A stretch of 64,000 nucleotides of DNA from Nephrocerus scutellatus (GCA_947095585.1 OX352762.1:117024930-117088929); one strand, 5' to 3'. Shown: positions 11,201-21,474, counted from the stretch's first letter. Notes: generated by a model not told the origin, from the sequence alone. Program-made: numbers and translations.

Positions 11201-12692
11201 CATACATTTTTAGATATATTTCTTCTTTATCAAAGATAATACAACTTTTAACAAGACCAATTATCTTTAAAGGACTTTTATTAATTCCACAAATATTAGT
11301 TTTTTCATTTGTTGGCAAAATTAAATTTTTAGGAATAAACCTCTCTCGAACAATACTTATAGGGCTGCCGGTATCTAATAAGGTTCCTAATAATAATGAA
11401 TATACTATATCATCAATTTTAAAATTATACAATAAATCTCTTACATAATCATCCGGCTCATCTGCATTGTCAAGCTTGTGTACTACAACAGCCTTTCGCT
11501 TAGGGCACTCGGCAGCCAAATGACCAAACTCGGCGCAAACATGGCAAGCTCCTGGTAGTCGTTTCGGTTTACGGCACTCTGAAGCTACATGTCCCAAAGA
11601 ATTGCAATTAAAGCATCTGTAAGTTCTGGATCTGGATCCCTGCTCCTCTGTGGTAAGCATTCTCCGCGATGTTGACGGGATTGGTTTCAATTTAGGCAGT
11701 TCGATTTTATTAAAGGCTTCCAGCAGTTGTTGTCGGTTGCGGAAACATTGCATTCGCGCCTGTGAACGTAAATTAGTGTCGGGAATACCTTCAATAAGGC
11801 CTTCAAGTAATTCGTCTTCTTGCATAGACAGTTTGTTGGCCATTATTGTTTTCTCGTGAAGATACTGTTGAAAACTTTCAGTTAACATCCACTTCCTACT
11901 TTCGAATGCTCTTTTCATCGTAAGTCGACTTTCTTTAATGTCGAACATGTCTCCCATTTCTTTAAGCAGTTGAGATGTTGAAACTTGCATGAGATCTGAC
12001 CTAGAGTGAAACCACTTCAAAGCGTTTCCCTTTAGACGACAAGAAATTAAGATACGAGCATTTTTGTCGTCAAGGTTATATGCAGACACAAGATTTTCAA
12101 ATTGCATTTTCCAATGTGAAAAACATTCTCCAGAAAAATCGGGGAGTAACTCTTTAACCCCACTGTTAATATATTCGTTACCATTTGAATTTTCGTTTAA
12201 CTTTGCTTTTTTTAAAATTTCATTTTCCTTCTTTAATATTTCATTTTCTCTAGCTTGTAATTCAATCTCTTTTTTTAAAATGTCCAACTCTTTTTTCATC
12301 AACAGCCATTGTTTTCGCTCCTTAGTGCGTCTCTCTTTATTACACTCTTCATTTCTCTCATTAGTTTTATTACTTCCATCAGATCTGCCATCATTGTCAT
12401 CATTTGCAAAGGTTCTCTCATCATTTCTGTCATTTGCTCGGTCATCAGTAACACTGTCTTCGCACTCTTCTTCGTCGTCATCGTCATCCTCATCATCTTC
12501 TGCGGCTGCCTGCTTCGTTGCTTGCATTGAGTGACTTTCAGGAAAATTACCGCGTACCTTGTCTGGAATCGACATCAAGCGCAAAACAAGTTCACTCTTG
12601 TTGCCAGTGGTTTTTTTATTCAACTGTGCAAGCCATGTCTTCAGCTGTAATGCAGTATATGCTTTATATTTTTCCACATCGGTATCTGCCAT
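8202..12692 (-). CDS. Gag-Pol polyprotein of a Ty3/mdg3-like retrotransposon
   Basis: One 1,496-residue frame encodes all proteins for particle assembly, reverse transcription and integration. In order: SAP-like motif (about 12-44, LQLKTWLAQL then GNKSELVLRL); acidic low-complexity stretch (65-120); coiled coil of KKE/ILKKEN repeats (132-165); Gag capsid region (180-330); two CCHC zinc knuckles (360-373 and 383-396); aspartic protease LLDTGS (438-443); reverse transcriptase with LDLKSAFYHVKM, MPFGLRNAPSTFQRF and catalytic YLDD (784-787); RNase H from HCDAS (931) to VTD (998-1000); integrase HHCC zinc finger (H1120, H1125, C1155, C1158) and DD35E core D1188, D1247, E1283 (GSPQANGQVER). The ATG at 12690-12692 is the first in frame after the leader. 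There is no frameshift between gag and pol, so Gag and Pol would be made as one protein and cleaved. The stop lies within the 3' LTR. All key catalytic residues I can check are present. Confidence 0.97.
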   Translation of the reverse strand: MADTDVEKYKAYTALQLKTWLAQLNKKTTGNKSELVLRLMSIPDKVRGNFPESHSMQATKQAAAEDDEDDDDDEEECEDSVTDDRANDRNDERTFANDDNDGRSDGSNKTNERNEECNKERRTKERKQWLLMKKELDILKKEIELQARENEILKKENEILKKAKLNENSNGNEYINSGVKELLPDFSGECFSHWKMQFENLVSAYNLDDKNARILISCRLKGNALKWFHSRSDLMQVSTSQLLKEMGDMFDIKESRLTMKRAFESRKWMLTESFQQYLHEKTIMANKLSMQEDELLEGLIEGIPDTNLRSQARMQCFRNRQQLLEAFNKIELPKLKPIPSTSRRMLTTEEQGSRSRTYRCFNCNSLGHVASECRKPKRLPGACHVCAEFGHLAAECPKRKAVVVHKLDNADEPDDYVRDLLYNFKIDDIVYSLLLGTLLDTGSPISIVRERFIPKNLILPTNEKTNICGINKSPLKIIGLVKSCIIFDKEEIYLKMYVVKNNTMQFAAVLGTDFLKLANLKLVKKENNTLQMKDKRKHENEYCNFKNDDIEGKEYEVGFENIYEKECYDLMNINLETKESGSDSLDINIKNISVDSKKEFYEMFKNYMYCERPALPETEYKMRLRLTNEKPFHCPPRRLSYLEKEKVQNILDELMKTKVIRPSKSEYASPIVLVKKKTGDIRLCVDYRTLNKMTLKDNYPLPLIDDLVDRLANKNVFSLLDLKSAFYHVKMDEESIKYTSFVTPLGQYEFLRMPFGLRNAPSTFQRFINEVFEDLIREGKIAIYLDDIMVATESVEEHLNILNAVFEKLIKNNLEIRNDKCRFFESEIRYLGYTISKSGIRPDEKGIESVKNFPTPQCVKEVHSFLGLCSYFRRFIKGFSLLAEPLYKLIRKNAKFKFEANEVKTFEVLKQKLVESPILAIYDPKDETELHCDASSLGFGAILLQKKKDEKFHPVFYFSKRTTDCESKYHSFELETLAIIYALQRFRIYLHGLKFKIVTDCNSLTLTLNKKEINPRIARWALDLQNYEYVLEHRNGNRMQHVDALSRTTNILVLEENTFEQNLSICQNKDDDIKKIRERLQQKEDSLYEMRNGLIYRKVGQNILFYVPKSMERGVLNKYHDEMGHVGSEKVLDALMKSYWFPKMRNKIRDYITNCLKCIVFSSKAGKHEGLLHNIPKGDEPFDTIHVDHFGPVSLKESKKKYVFLVIDAFSKFTKLYAVRSTGTHEVLACLKTYFCVYSRPKVMVSDRGSAFTSKAFEEFLKDNNVRHVKIATGSPQANGQVERVNRSLAPMLAKMTSGGTVLTLDKVLPKIEFAMNNTIHKSTGTCASRLLFGVNQRGVVIDPLKEKLEEIDDHKEVRDLVNIRKAAVGQIIKNQNYNKQLKDRNRVCKTYMVGDYVMIKNYVSQPGVCKKIIPKFKGPYEVNKVLPNDRYLLKDVEGFQLSQIPYTGIWEVANLKPYLEVNYKRSKVNRDDFMSGRPNCGNTVNRKRQKELPVV

Positions 12693-12720
12693 TGCTTATG
12701 TGTTGGTATTTACTGTTATT

Positions 12721-12812
12721 TTTCAGGCGAGACACTCGTTTTTTTTCAGGCGACACACTCGTTTTTTTCAGGCGACACTCGTTTTTTTAGGCGACACACT
12801 CGTTTTTTAATT
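12721..12812 (-). repeat. Four-copy tandem repeat in the retrotransposon leader
   Basis: About 20-24 bp repeated four times. On the plus strand the unit is TTCAGGCGACACACTCGTTTTTT; on the RNA strand it reads as A-runs followed by CGAGTGTGTCGCCTGA. It lies 30-120 nt upstream of the Gag-Pol start, in the untranslated leader. A role in RNA packaging or translation is possible but not shown. Confidence 0.85.
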
Positions 12813-12912
12813 CACTCGCGAATGAAAAATCTTTATTAATTTGACGCAGAATAGCGCAAAAATACTTTGCACAATTTTTTTTTTGAGAAAGAAAAAATGC
12901 GATATAGATTTT

Positions 12913-12926
12913 AATCCCACTTCTGA
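12913..12926 (-). promoter_or_regulatory. Candidate primer binding site (tRNA-Leu-like)
   Basis: On the element strand the 14 nt TCAGAAGTGGGATT begin 3 nt after the 5' LTR. From memory they pair with the 3' part of insect tRNA-Leu just inside its CACCA end. The usual TGG that would pair with CCA is missing, so priming would start a few nucleotides inward from the tRNA end. Confidence 0.6.
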
Positions 12927-12929
12927 TTT

Positions 12930-13129
12930 TGTAAGACTCGATGGCACCAAATAATAAAACACACAATTCTTTTTTGTTTCCGTTTCAATTATATTGAGTT
13001 CGATGTTGATTCGTTTAGTGCTAAACAAGAACTGACTCTTCTACTAAAAGCCATGACAAACTTAAGATATCAGACTACTTACACTACCGGCAGCTCCTTT
13101 TGTCTCTTTCTATTTACAGTGTTGCCACA
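12930..13129 (-). repeat. 5' long terminal repeat of the retrotransposon
   Basis: 200-bp LTR that would hold the promoter for the element, which is transcribed leftward. Identical to the other LTR except at 12940. The right flank AAGG at 13130-13133 duplicates the left flank. Confidence 0.95.
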
Positions 13130-13133
13130 AAGG

Positions 13134-13929
13134 GAAACATTTCTTTTTGTCTGAACACTTTCCGTGTGGGGTAACACAGCAAGGACATAAATGCCTATAT
13201 ATATGAATAAAAATCATATCTAAAATTAATCGAATTACGGCTCAATTGTTTGCGATTGATCCCAAATTCACTGCAATTCAAAAATCAATTATTTGTTTGT
13301 AACTTCACTTATAAAGTCAATAAAATGCGAAAAACAAATATTAGTAGCATCCTTAAAGTTTTTTTAAAACACTAACACAGCCTTCCGAAAACACCCTTCC
13401 AAGCTTTCGTAGCTCACTAGTGAAGTAATGAGGGTGTATTGTGACTGAATTAGTAACGAAATGCGTATGAAAAAAACACCAAGGACGAATATGTTTGTCG
13501 CCAGGTTTTGATTATTTTTGTTCCGATCTGACCCTCTAATACCATAAGTAAACAATTATTTTCAATCTTCAATCAATTTTTCAATAATTTTTTACGCTAC
13601 GCTTAACGACTATGTGGAATTATAACTTGTTGCTAAGGCTGAAAGATGGTAAGAGGTTATTGGAAAAAATGCAAACATGAGCTTACTATAACCCCATAAA
13701 TAAGTAGATATTCCATTGTACACTTCCACGTGTAAGTATTCTGGTATTATATAACTTCTAAACATATAATTTACAATTCGTATTATCTTGAACATTAGCA
13801 ACTTTTGCTGAAGACACAGCGATACTTGCACTTGGGGGAAAATGAAGAGAAGAATCTACATAGAAATGGCAAGAAACAATAGATATAATGGCGGTCAGCC
13901 ATCAACAGAATAGCGGGAATAACACACAA
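13134..13929. other. Intergenic DNA, no gene recognised
   Basis: AT-rich, short frames only, no repeat shared with the rest of the window that I can see. Confidence 0.5.
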
Positions 13930-14345
13930 GTTAAGCATCAGAATTGAAAGTGACCATAACTAACCCTGATTGGTGGAAGTGCGATCAAACTTGACCAAAA
14001 CCTCTGGTGGCCGCTGGTAATTTTCCTCCAATACAAGAAAAGCCGAATGATCGGGCTAGTCCCTTCAAAGTAAGGTTGTCGCCAGGCAAACGACCTCGCC
14101 CGTAAAAAAAACTCGGCCTCGGATAGACTGATGAACGATGACGACCATGGCAATTAAAAAGGCTTAAAGATTTAAGAATTTTCTAATGGAACGTACGCCC
14201 CTGTATATAGCTTGAGCTGCACAGCAGCTAGCCGATACCATGTCTAAATAGAATGCTGACATAACAGCAATCCAGGAGATGCGGTGGACGGGGAATGGTA
14301 TCTTACAAAAATCAGAATATAACATGTATTACTAAAAGGACTAAA
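13930..14345 (+). mobile_element. RTE-like LINE, 5' end with start of endonuclease
   Basis: Plus-strand fragment. The region 14180-14330 translates, with stops, into the opening of an apurinic/apyrimidinic endonuclease: AQQLADTMSK, then ADITAIQEMRWTGNG, the last containing the conserved IQE-x-RW metal-binding motif. The 250 bp before it resemble an element 5' untranslated region. The endonuclease stops abruptly at about 14345, where an R1-like LINE begins. Not functional. Confidence 0.65.
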
Positions 14346-15575
14346 AGGACACTAAACCATTTGAACGTCTGCTTGGAAACAAGTGGCACAATGTGCTCTA
14401 TCTTGGCATATCCTCTCAATGCACTGCTAAATCAGCCAACTCTGGTTCTAGTTATTAAAATAATTAGGTTTGACATAATAGGCATAAGAGTGTGTATGGA
14501 AACATATTCTATAAGATTTCGGAACACATTCATACGCTCCTGATGCCTATGGACAGTACTGTACCCGTTTTTATGTTCAAAAGAGGATATGAAGTTAAAT
14601 ACCCTAGCAGGGATAGTTGGAAAAATTCATCTTTGGGGAAATCGAACCAATGTTCTTGACTGACGGATCTTAGGTGAAAATTGTAAGGAGTCACTTACAC
14701 TTAGGAAATGGCTAACTATTCTTCAAACAGATCTATTAAATATTTTACAAGTTGCCATCTGAGCTGGCTGTAAAAAGATACAATGAAGAAACTTTGCAAT
14801 ATCCAGTGACAACGTCGTCTCTTGTCATTCTAGTGCTTTACATAACCATCAAGACGTTGTATTTTAACATAAAACTATCTACTACATTGGAATCTCTAGC
14901 ATTGAAAAAACCTTGTGTCAACTCAAAGATTGTTCTGGAATGTAAGAGAAGACTGAACTCTATCTCAAGATGAAATTTCGTCACTCTTATCTGGGTTGCG
15001 GGCCATACAGGAATAAACGGAAATGAAACTGATTATGCACTCACAAGAAGTGGTTCTTCCGATGTTCCTACCGGTACGACACTAATGTTAGGCTTTAGGT
15101 AGGCAAGCTTACCTATTGGTATTGGATTTATGGAAGCCAAACAGGAGTACTGTTAGAACTCCATAAATATGTGTAGAATTACCAAGCACTTTGTGGATAG
15201 GCCGAACAAAAACATGGAACATGGTCGGTTTACCTACAGGGCATATCCAGATTGGAGGTCATATAATTAATTTGGGACTTATATTGGGTCCAATATGGAA
15301 GTCCTGACTGAAGGAAGAAGAAACAACCATACATTTCCTCTGTAGCTGATCTAGGCTAAGGATACAAGTTTTTGGAAGGGATATAATAACGATCGAAGAG
15401 CTTAGATCGCTGAAAGTATATCAAGTCATTTGCCATCTTAAGGTAACGAAGAGATTTGTGTAGTGAATTCACTGGGAACGAGTACAATGGATCCATTGTC
15501 TGAGTGATCAGGATGTGGTTTTTTTTCGGATTGTCACACCAACCAACCACAACTATATACGAGTATATGTATATA
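14346..15575 (+). mobile_element. R1-like LINE, 3' half with RNase H (copy D)
   Basis: Plus-strand degenerate copy. It begins with the post-RT motif TKRTLNHLNVCL and has an RNase H end near 14995-15060 (WVAGHTGINGNETADYAL, one residue group broken by frame changes). It is followed by the C-terminal region and a 3' end that reads GTCACACCAACCAACCACAA with a TATA-type tail at 15550-15575. The same 3' end occurs on the opposite strand at 25.56 kb, so both are copies of one family. Several stops; inactive. Confidence 0.7.
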
Positions 15576-17099
15576 TACTATCTCAACATTGTATTCCTTT
15601 TTTCTAAGAGTCATTAACTCCTAAAAGATCCAAGCACCAAGAAATAATTGTTTCCATATTGATAGAAGCCCTTCAGATTTTCATCAAATTTCCACACCAT
15701 TAACGGATGTTGGGTATAATAAAATTAGCAATAACCACAATGTATTATTCTGTTCAAAGTTTCTAAAGAAAACCAGAACAAAGCATGTCCTTATACTTAC
15801 AAAATGAGAGACACAAACGCCTACCCGTTCTTCCCGATTTAACAATAACTTGTCGGGACGTGGGAGTCAAAATACGAAAACATTCGAAGAAACCATATCT
15901 CGTAAAGATACATGAAAAAAGTTATATGAACATTGACGTCACAATAGGAACATGCGCGTTGAAGTAGCTGACGATGGTAGCTGCCTACGTAATTCATTCA
16001 TGAAAAAGGGTTTTCATTCATGGACAGTTTTGGGAGAGCTAAACGCGCCAACTGGGACACACACACACAAACACTCGCAGAATTTTCTGCATCTGAATTG
16101 TAGAGCCAACAGGATACAACCATAGTACCACAAAAGCTTTTTCCTCCACGTTTGTCCATTCAATCGGGCAAAAAAGCTGCCAGCACGCTTGTTGAATATA
16201 TTTCACATTGAGTGTAAGAAGGTTGCAAATCCTTCGTTAACCTTCGTATCTGAGTATCGTTAGGTTGAAGATGCGGACAGAGCACGCTAAAGCGCGTGAC
16301 TGTGAGCGAGACTGTTTGGCAAAATGGTCTACGAAATTCAAGAGAAATTCTTGGAATTTTTTACAAGCACCGCACCATATGTCCATATGTCACTGAAGAA
16401 AATCAAGTCTTTCACTTCTTGATGTTAAAGGTGCGTCATGATGTTTCCAACGAAGATGATAATGCCGAAATTTTTAAGTCTTAAAAAAGTTTCCAAAATA
16501 AGAAGATGGTAATTCTTAATCAAAAAAGGGGTATTTTGAGCTACCATATGGAAGCATGATTCCATTCTTGGTGAGAATTTGTGGCATTGGGAGAGCCGAC
16601 TGGCTGACGCACGAGCAGTTAGTATTGAACTGATGTATTGGTGGTGTTAATCGTAGCAGTATCCTTCCACATGGATGAATCTAAATGGTACTCGTGTAAT
16701 AAATGGCAGACGATGGCATTCGGCGCCTGTTGATTGAACGTTTGGTTTTAGGTGATGATGTGTCCTTGCAGTTAAGTAGAACGCATCCGTGGCAAATTAG
16801 GAATTTATTATAAAAGCTCCTGTAATCATCAATGTGTGTGACCAGGATTTTTATTATAAAAGGGTCGTTACAATAATAATTTCTTTGGTTTTGTTGGGAT
16901 CTTGGAATTCAATTTCTCTCTCTATTTTTTAGAATTTACAAAATTATGCAATTCATCTCAAAGTTGTTGGTATCTCATTGAGATGTTTAGGTCCTAGCAC
17001 CATGTATGTCGGTGCGTGATGTCGTACCTAGTGTTAGGGAAATTTTGGTCATTCGTGAAAAAAATCAAAAATACAGTCTCGTCGTCAATTCCAACGCTC
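15576..17099. other. Intergenic or intronic DNA, no gene recognised
   Basis: Short frames at 15785-15967 and 16296-16484 (60 and 62 codons) have no motif that I recognise. A short CA run lies near 16062. No element ends were found. Confidence 0.5.
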
Positions 17100-18890
17100 A
17101 TTTATAATGACATTGCAATTGTCAGTACTATACATAGATAAAGCCAATTTGTTGGGTGTGTATTTTGCAGCTAGCTTCACGCTTACAGATTGTGCATTGC
17201 TGCCGCCTGCACCTCCGAGTATTGCACTCTCTATGGGACAGATTTACGTTCGTACTTATGCAGTTGCTAAAGTTTTAAACGATCTCAACACTCATAAATC
17301 CGCTGGGCCAGATGTTATTTTCAAATTAGTTCTGAAGAGCTGTTCTACCATTGCGTTAGCTTTTACGTCTATTCTATTCTTCTGGACTCTTCCCGAGAAG
17401 TTGGAAAACAGTCTTTGTTTAGTACATACCCAAAAGAGGGAAGCTATCGTCTCCTTGTTCGTACCGAATCATAGCACTTACATCCATTCATTCCAAGATC
17501 ATGAAAACGCTGGTCAATTTTCAGCTCATGAAATATCTTGAAACTAACGAATTCCTTAGTGACCGGCAGTATGGATTTCGTGGGCAACGATCTACTGGTC
17601 ATAGTATATCTCACCGAACAGTGGAACCGTTCTTTGCATCAATTTGATGAAAGCAAAACACTCGATATTTCCAAGGCATTTGACAGGGTTTGACATCAAG
17701 CCCATTTGTCTAAAATGCGTGCTTATGGAATTGATGTAAAGCTGCTCCATTGGATTAGAAGCTATCTTTTGAACCGCTCAATTCTAGTTATATTGGACGG
17801 TTTCAAGTCTAAAATACATCACATAAATGTTGGCATTCCCCAGGGCTGTGTTTTGTCCCCGACACTTTTTCTTATTTTTATTTTTGTCATTTTTATTATT
17901 GTCTATTACTTCTAATCCAATTCATTCTTTCGCTGACGATGGCACTCTCAATTTTCATATAAGTTTGACGAACGTCCCTCCAGCTATCATGTGGAACGTC
18001 CCTCAACCTCTCACGCGAAACTCCAACAACTACGCATGTAATGCGAATTAAGAAGGATTCCGTGACAAGTTATTACTCTCGGAACGTTTGTCACCCATTC
18101 GCGAGAGGTGTGACACCGTGAAAAATACTTTTGGTGTTACTGGGATTCGAACCACGAACCCCCTGCTCAGAAGTCCATGCTCTTATCCACTGAGCCACGG
18201 CGCCCACGAATATTAAGCCCAATGCTATTATTCATCAATGGCACTTGCCTCGAGGACACTGAAAAACTCGCAATTCACGATATGTGTGTTAATGTCAAGC
18301 TTTGTTGGAATGACCACATATCCACCGTCGCCAAAAATGCTGCTAAAGGTTTTCTAACCCTGAGGTTTTTATTCCCTCTGATCTGGCCATTATTTACAAG
18401 GCCCAAACTTAAGTATAATTGTCATATATGAAATGATGGGCCTATATGTATCTACCTCGCATCAGATAGACAGAATACAAAACCGACGAGAAGATTGTGA
18501 AATCAATAGATTTGCTTGAACACCGCAGGAACGTTTTCTGCTTGTCACTGTTTTATCGTTTCTTCCACCAGCGATGCTCAAGAGAAATAGCCAGCTGCAT
18601 GCCACCTCTCCTTGAATTCAACCGCAATACTCGTGGCGCTCTAAATGCTCATCTGTTTACCCTCAAGCCTGTCTTCGGACGTACACTTAAGTTAAGAGAT
18701 TCGTTCTTCAGCTGTACAACACGTATGTGTGATGTTCTGCCAAGCTCTATCCACATCACAAACTCATAGACATCTCCTCTTTTCTCCTCCTTTTTCTTAA
18801 TGTCCACTCTATGCCAAGCATATAGCCGAGCATTATAAGGTTGTGAACTCCTTTAAGCGTGCGCAAATTATAAAAAAAAACAAGTTGTCA
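17100..18890 (+). mobile_element. CR1/Jockey-type LINE relic (reverse transcriptase half)
   Basis: Plus-strand degenerate LINE. Motifs in order: a pre-RT segment with AVAKVLNDLNTHKSAGPD (17260-17330), DRQYGFRGQRSTG near 17560, SKMRAYGIDVKLLHWIRSYL (17710-17770), GIPQGCVLSPTLFL (17838-17880), FADDGTL (about 17930-17950), and the C-terminal block LEHRRNVFCLSLFYRFFH with MCDVLPSSI (18500-18770). The 3' end has a short A-run at about 18873. There are multiple frameshifts and stops. A SINE sits inside it at 18042-18207. Confidence 0.8.
18042..18207 (-). mobile_element. tRNA-derived SINE, copy 1 (nested in LINE)
   Basis: Minus-strand copy of the window's SINE family. B box as GGGATTCGAACC on the plus strand (18141-18152), A box as CCACTGAGCCACGGCGCC ending at 18204, and the shared body GACACCGTGAAAAATACTTTTGGTG. 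The 3' part of the family consensus is absent beyond the CGAATT landmark. Confidence 0.9.
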
Positions 18891-18957
18891 CAACATTCTG
18901 TCATTTGGTTATAAGAGAATTTAAATGAAACATTCAATTCTTATGTGTTGTTTTTTC

Positions 18958-19420
18958 ATATAAGATAGTAAAGCGAGCTTCTCAGCTCGCCATATGTATA
19001 ATTGTAATTCAGCCTAAAGACTGAATTATCTTAAAAGGATTTTACTTAAAAAAAAAAAACCCCTAACCCCTATGAATAAAAAAAAACTAAAAATAACACC
19101 ATCGCAAGCTGAGCGCTTAACAACTGTTTTAAAACAAGTATTTATAATAAAAAAAATTACACGTGACACACGCGACGAGCGACGCGCAACACGTCATCGC
19201 AAGCCAAGCGCTTACCAATTGTTTTAAAACAAGTCCCATCACTATGACTGGTAGAAGTTGCGATATACAACCGGACAAACTGACAAACTGACAAACCGAC
19301 AAACCCACACACGTAGGCTAGAAAATTTTTCTTGTCCTCTGATTATTAGCTTCGCCCTTCGGGCTCGCAATAAGGCTTTTTTGTTGATGCCAGTTATCGT
19401 AGAACAAATAAAAAAATAAC
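18958..19420. repeat. Hairpin-rich repeat, possibly a Helentron/DINE-like element
   Basis: Starts with a compact fold: an outer 7-bp stem TAAGATA/TATCTTA (18962-19034) encloses two hairpins, GCGAGCT...AGCTCGC and AATTCAG...CTGAATT. It ends with a GC-rich hairpin GCCCTTCGGGC near 19352. Between them are two 39-bp direct copies of CATCGCAAGC-x-AGCGCTTA followed by GTTTTAAAACAAGT (19102 and 19195), and a run of GACAAAC(T/C) words (19274-19304). GC-rich terminal hairpins and internal repeats are seen in Helitron-like elements, but no classical terminus can be proven. Confidence 0.35.
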
Positions 19421-21254
19421 ACTGCACGAATGGTCTATAGATATTTACCCATCTTTTAATGGACAGTATATGATCCCATTATTAACAGGTTGACGACGGC
19501 TGACTATTTCACAAACATTACGATCTTTCCACATATATATATATAAAATAAGTGCGTTTCGAAACGCATTAACATAATGTATCTATGTGTATATTTCTTA
19601 AGAATTATGGTGATATTCATTTCAGTTTACCAGACCAAGAAAATTACGTATACGCTTCAGGTAATTCGAAGCAACAGCTGCGCCGCATGTTGTCAAACAT
19701 TCCATCACACTCCTATGTCGCCCACTGTGTGAATATTCAGTACAACATGTTCAGAACATGATCAGACATCCGTGTCATTTGACCTGTCAAAACTCTAAGA
19801 GATTGACCTACGTGTGCGCTGATGTGCGCGTGCTCACGTCGTCCAGCAAATGCGCCGACGTTTTGGCCGTTGGAGGCTGAAAAAACTAGTAGTTGGAATA
19901 AAAATAAAATGCTTACAAGATGTAGTTTGGTAACTTACATAAATATGAAGCCTCTGACTGTCTATGAGTTTTGTGCGAAACATTGTTTAAAACTTTGTCG
20001 AGCAATTGACGCGACTTGACTTAGAACTTGCTGCGATGCTGTAAGTTGACTAGAAATCGGTCAGTCTTCCAGTCAGTTAGTCAATCACTCACTTACTCAG
20101 TCAGTCAGTGGGGGGATTAACTGACAGTGTTTCTGCTTGTAAGTGTTATGTTGGGGTTAACAAAACCAAAATGTACGAGTACCTATATAACAGTAAGACT
20201 AGCAGAAGCGACAGCAGCAACAACAAAAAACAAAAACAACAACAACAACAAATTGTAATTCCATTTAGATTTAAGATTCGAAAGCATATCGCAGCACAGT
20301 ATGCTTAACTGGTAATATCGGTTTTTTGTTTCAAGGACTTTTGGTGGACATTCACTTTTTGGACTGCATCGAGCCCAAGCGCAACCAAGCAGTTAAGCAG
20401 TCAACCAGCTAACTGGCAAATACGTACGTACGAGTATGTGCAAGTATAGAAGCTGGCTTACCTGCCATTAAATACAGCGATTTCAGAGTAAAATAGATGA
20501 TTGCATAAAAATCACAGCAACAACCGACGACGACAACGACGACGACAAAAGAACATTCGCTTGTTGCTACTCGGTCTTTAACACCGTACGTCGACAACAT
20601 GCCAGCCATCGCACAGTGAAGCTAAAGCTGATTTGATAGTCGTGATGCAGATATAGATACATATATATATATATATACAGTATACACGTCTAATAGTCAG
20701 GTAAAAGGTGCAACAGCGCATAACGCCGCCTGCAGCACTTGTTGTCTTTAAATAATAGATTGGACCGCAAACGTTTTATTTTTCGATGGACCACTGTGGG
20801 ACAAATCAAAAGTATTATTATTATTACACACATTTATCAAGGTAAGTAAATCACAAAAATAAACTTAAAGTAACTGCACTAATAGCTAAGCTTTTCGCCA
20901 CAAAGTGATTTTTGCTATGCATCAAAAATTCGACGAATCAATTAGATTAGATATGGGTTACCCTAATGTAATACACTGGTAACTTCCCTGTTCCTTAGGA
21001 ATTATTGATATTCAATAGCTAAGTAAGGGTGTAATATGGAACGACCTCGGCCCTGGGCCTGATCACTTCCAAATTTAGAATAAAATCGGGTTAATTTTGA
21101 AAAAAAATTATATTGAGCACATAGGTCCTGGGGCCTTTTTACAAAAAGCGTTATCATCGGAGAAACACATGTGAGCGAAAATGTGCTATGTTTTCTGATA
21201 ATTTGCTATCTCTTCTTTCATTTATGTGACATTTATGTGCATCCCCCCTATATT
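19421..21254. other. Intergenic DNA with microsatellites
   Basis: No gene recognised. Simple repeats: degenerate TCAGTCAGT words at 20060-20110, CAA-rich tract at 20217-20252, and an AT run at 20659-20679. A GACGACAACGAC tract lies near 20526. Confidence 0.55.
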
Positions 21255-21450
21255 TAATGCCGCCTGCTCGATCAAGATAAAAATTTTATGTACAGCTCTT
21301 AGGTTTCTACCAATTCTGCTAATGTCGTCTGCATTAGCCGGAATCTGGATGGAATTAAAGTGAATTTCTTCTTTTGCCGTTGCATTAGCTCTAATTTAGA
21401 CCGCTTTTTCCAACTCCAGATAGAAGAGGACCTTGCTATCCCCTTTTCTT
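21255..21450 (-). mobile_element. RTE-like LINE fragment (same family as copy A)
   Basis: Minus-strand fragment matching the post-YADD region of the family at 57.56-57.75 kb. Shared words include GCCGCCTGCTCGAT, TGTACAGCTCTTAGGTTTCTACCAA and AATGTCGTCTG. Heavily diverged and cut at both ends. Confidence 0.6.
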
Positions 21451-21474
21451 CTTCTTCGTACAAATTCTTCAAGC

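Larger units (their letters stand above)
8053..13129 (-). mobile_element. Intact Ty3/mdg3-like LTR retrotransposon
   Basis: Complete 5,077-bp element on the minus strand. Two 200-bp LTRs (8053-8252 and 12930-13129) differ at one position (A8063 versus G12940). They start TGTGGCAACA and end GTCTTACA on the element strand. The flanking 4-bp target duplication is AAGG (8049-8052 and 13130-13133). Between the LTRs lie a leader with a tRNA-Leu-like primer site and a tandem repeat, then one uninterrupted Gag-Pol frame. There is no envelope gene. The single long frame and tRNA-Leu-type primer site fit the mdg3/blastopia/micropia group, as I recall it; a phylogeny would settle this. Near-identical LTRs and an open frame indicate a recent, possibly still active insertion. 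The sequence just upstream of the 3' LTR is not a classical polypurine tract. Confidence 0.95.

Noticed and set aside
12064..12534. 156-codon plus-strand serine-rich frame
   Set aside because: Antisense shadow of the acidic and coiled-coil part of Gag-Pol.
18958..19040. Mitochondrial or nuclear tRNA gene at the cruciform
   Set aside because: The 7-bp outer stem looks like an acceptor stem, but the inner stems are too long and no anticodon arm can be placed.
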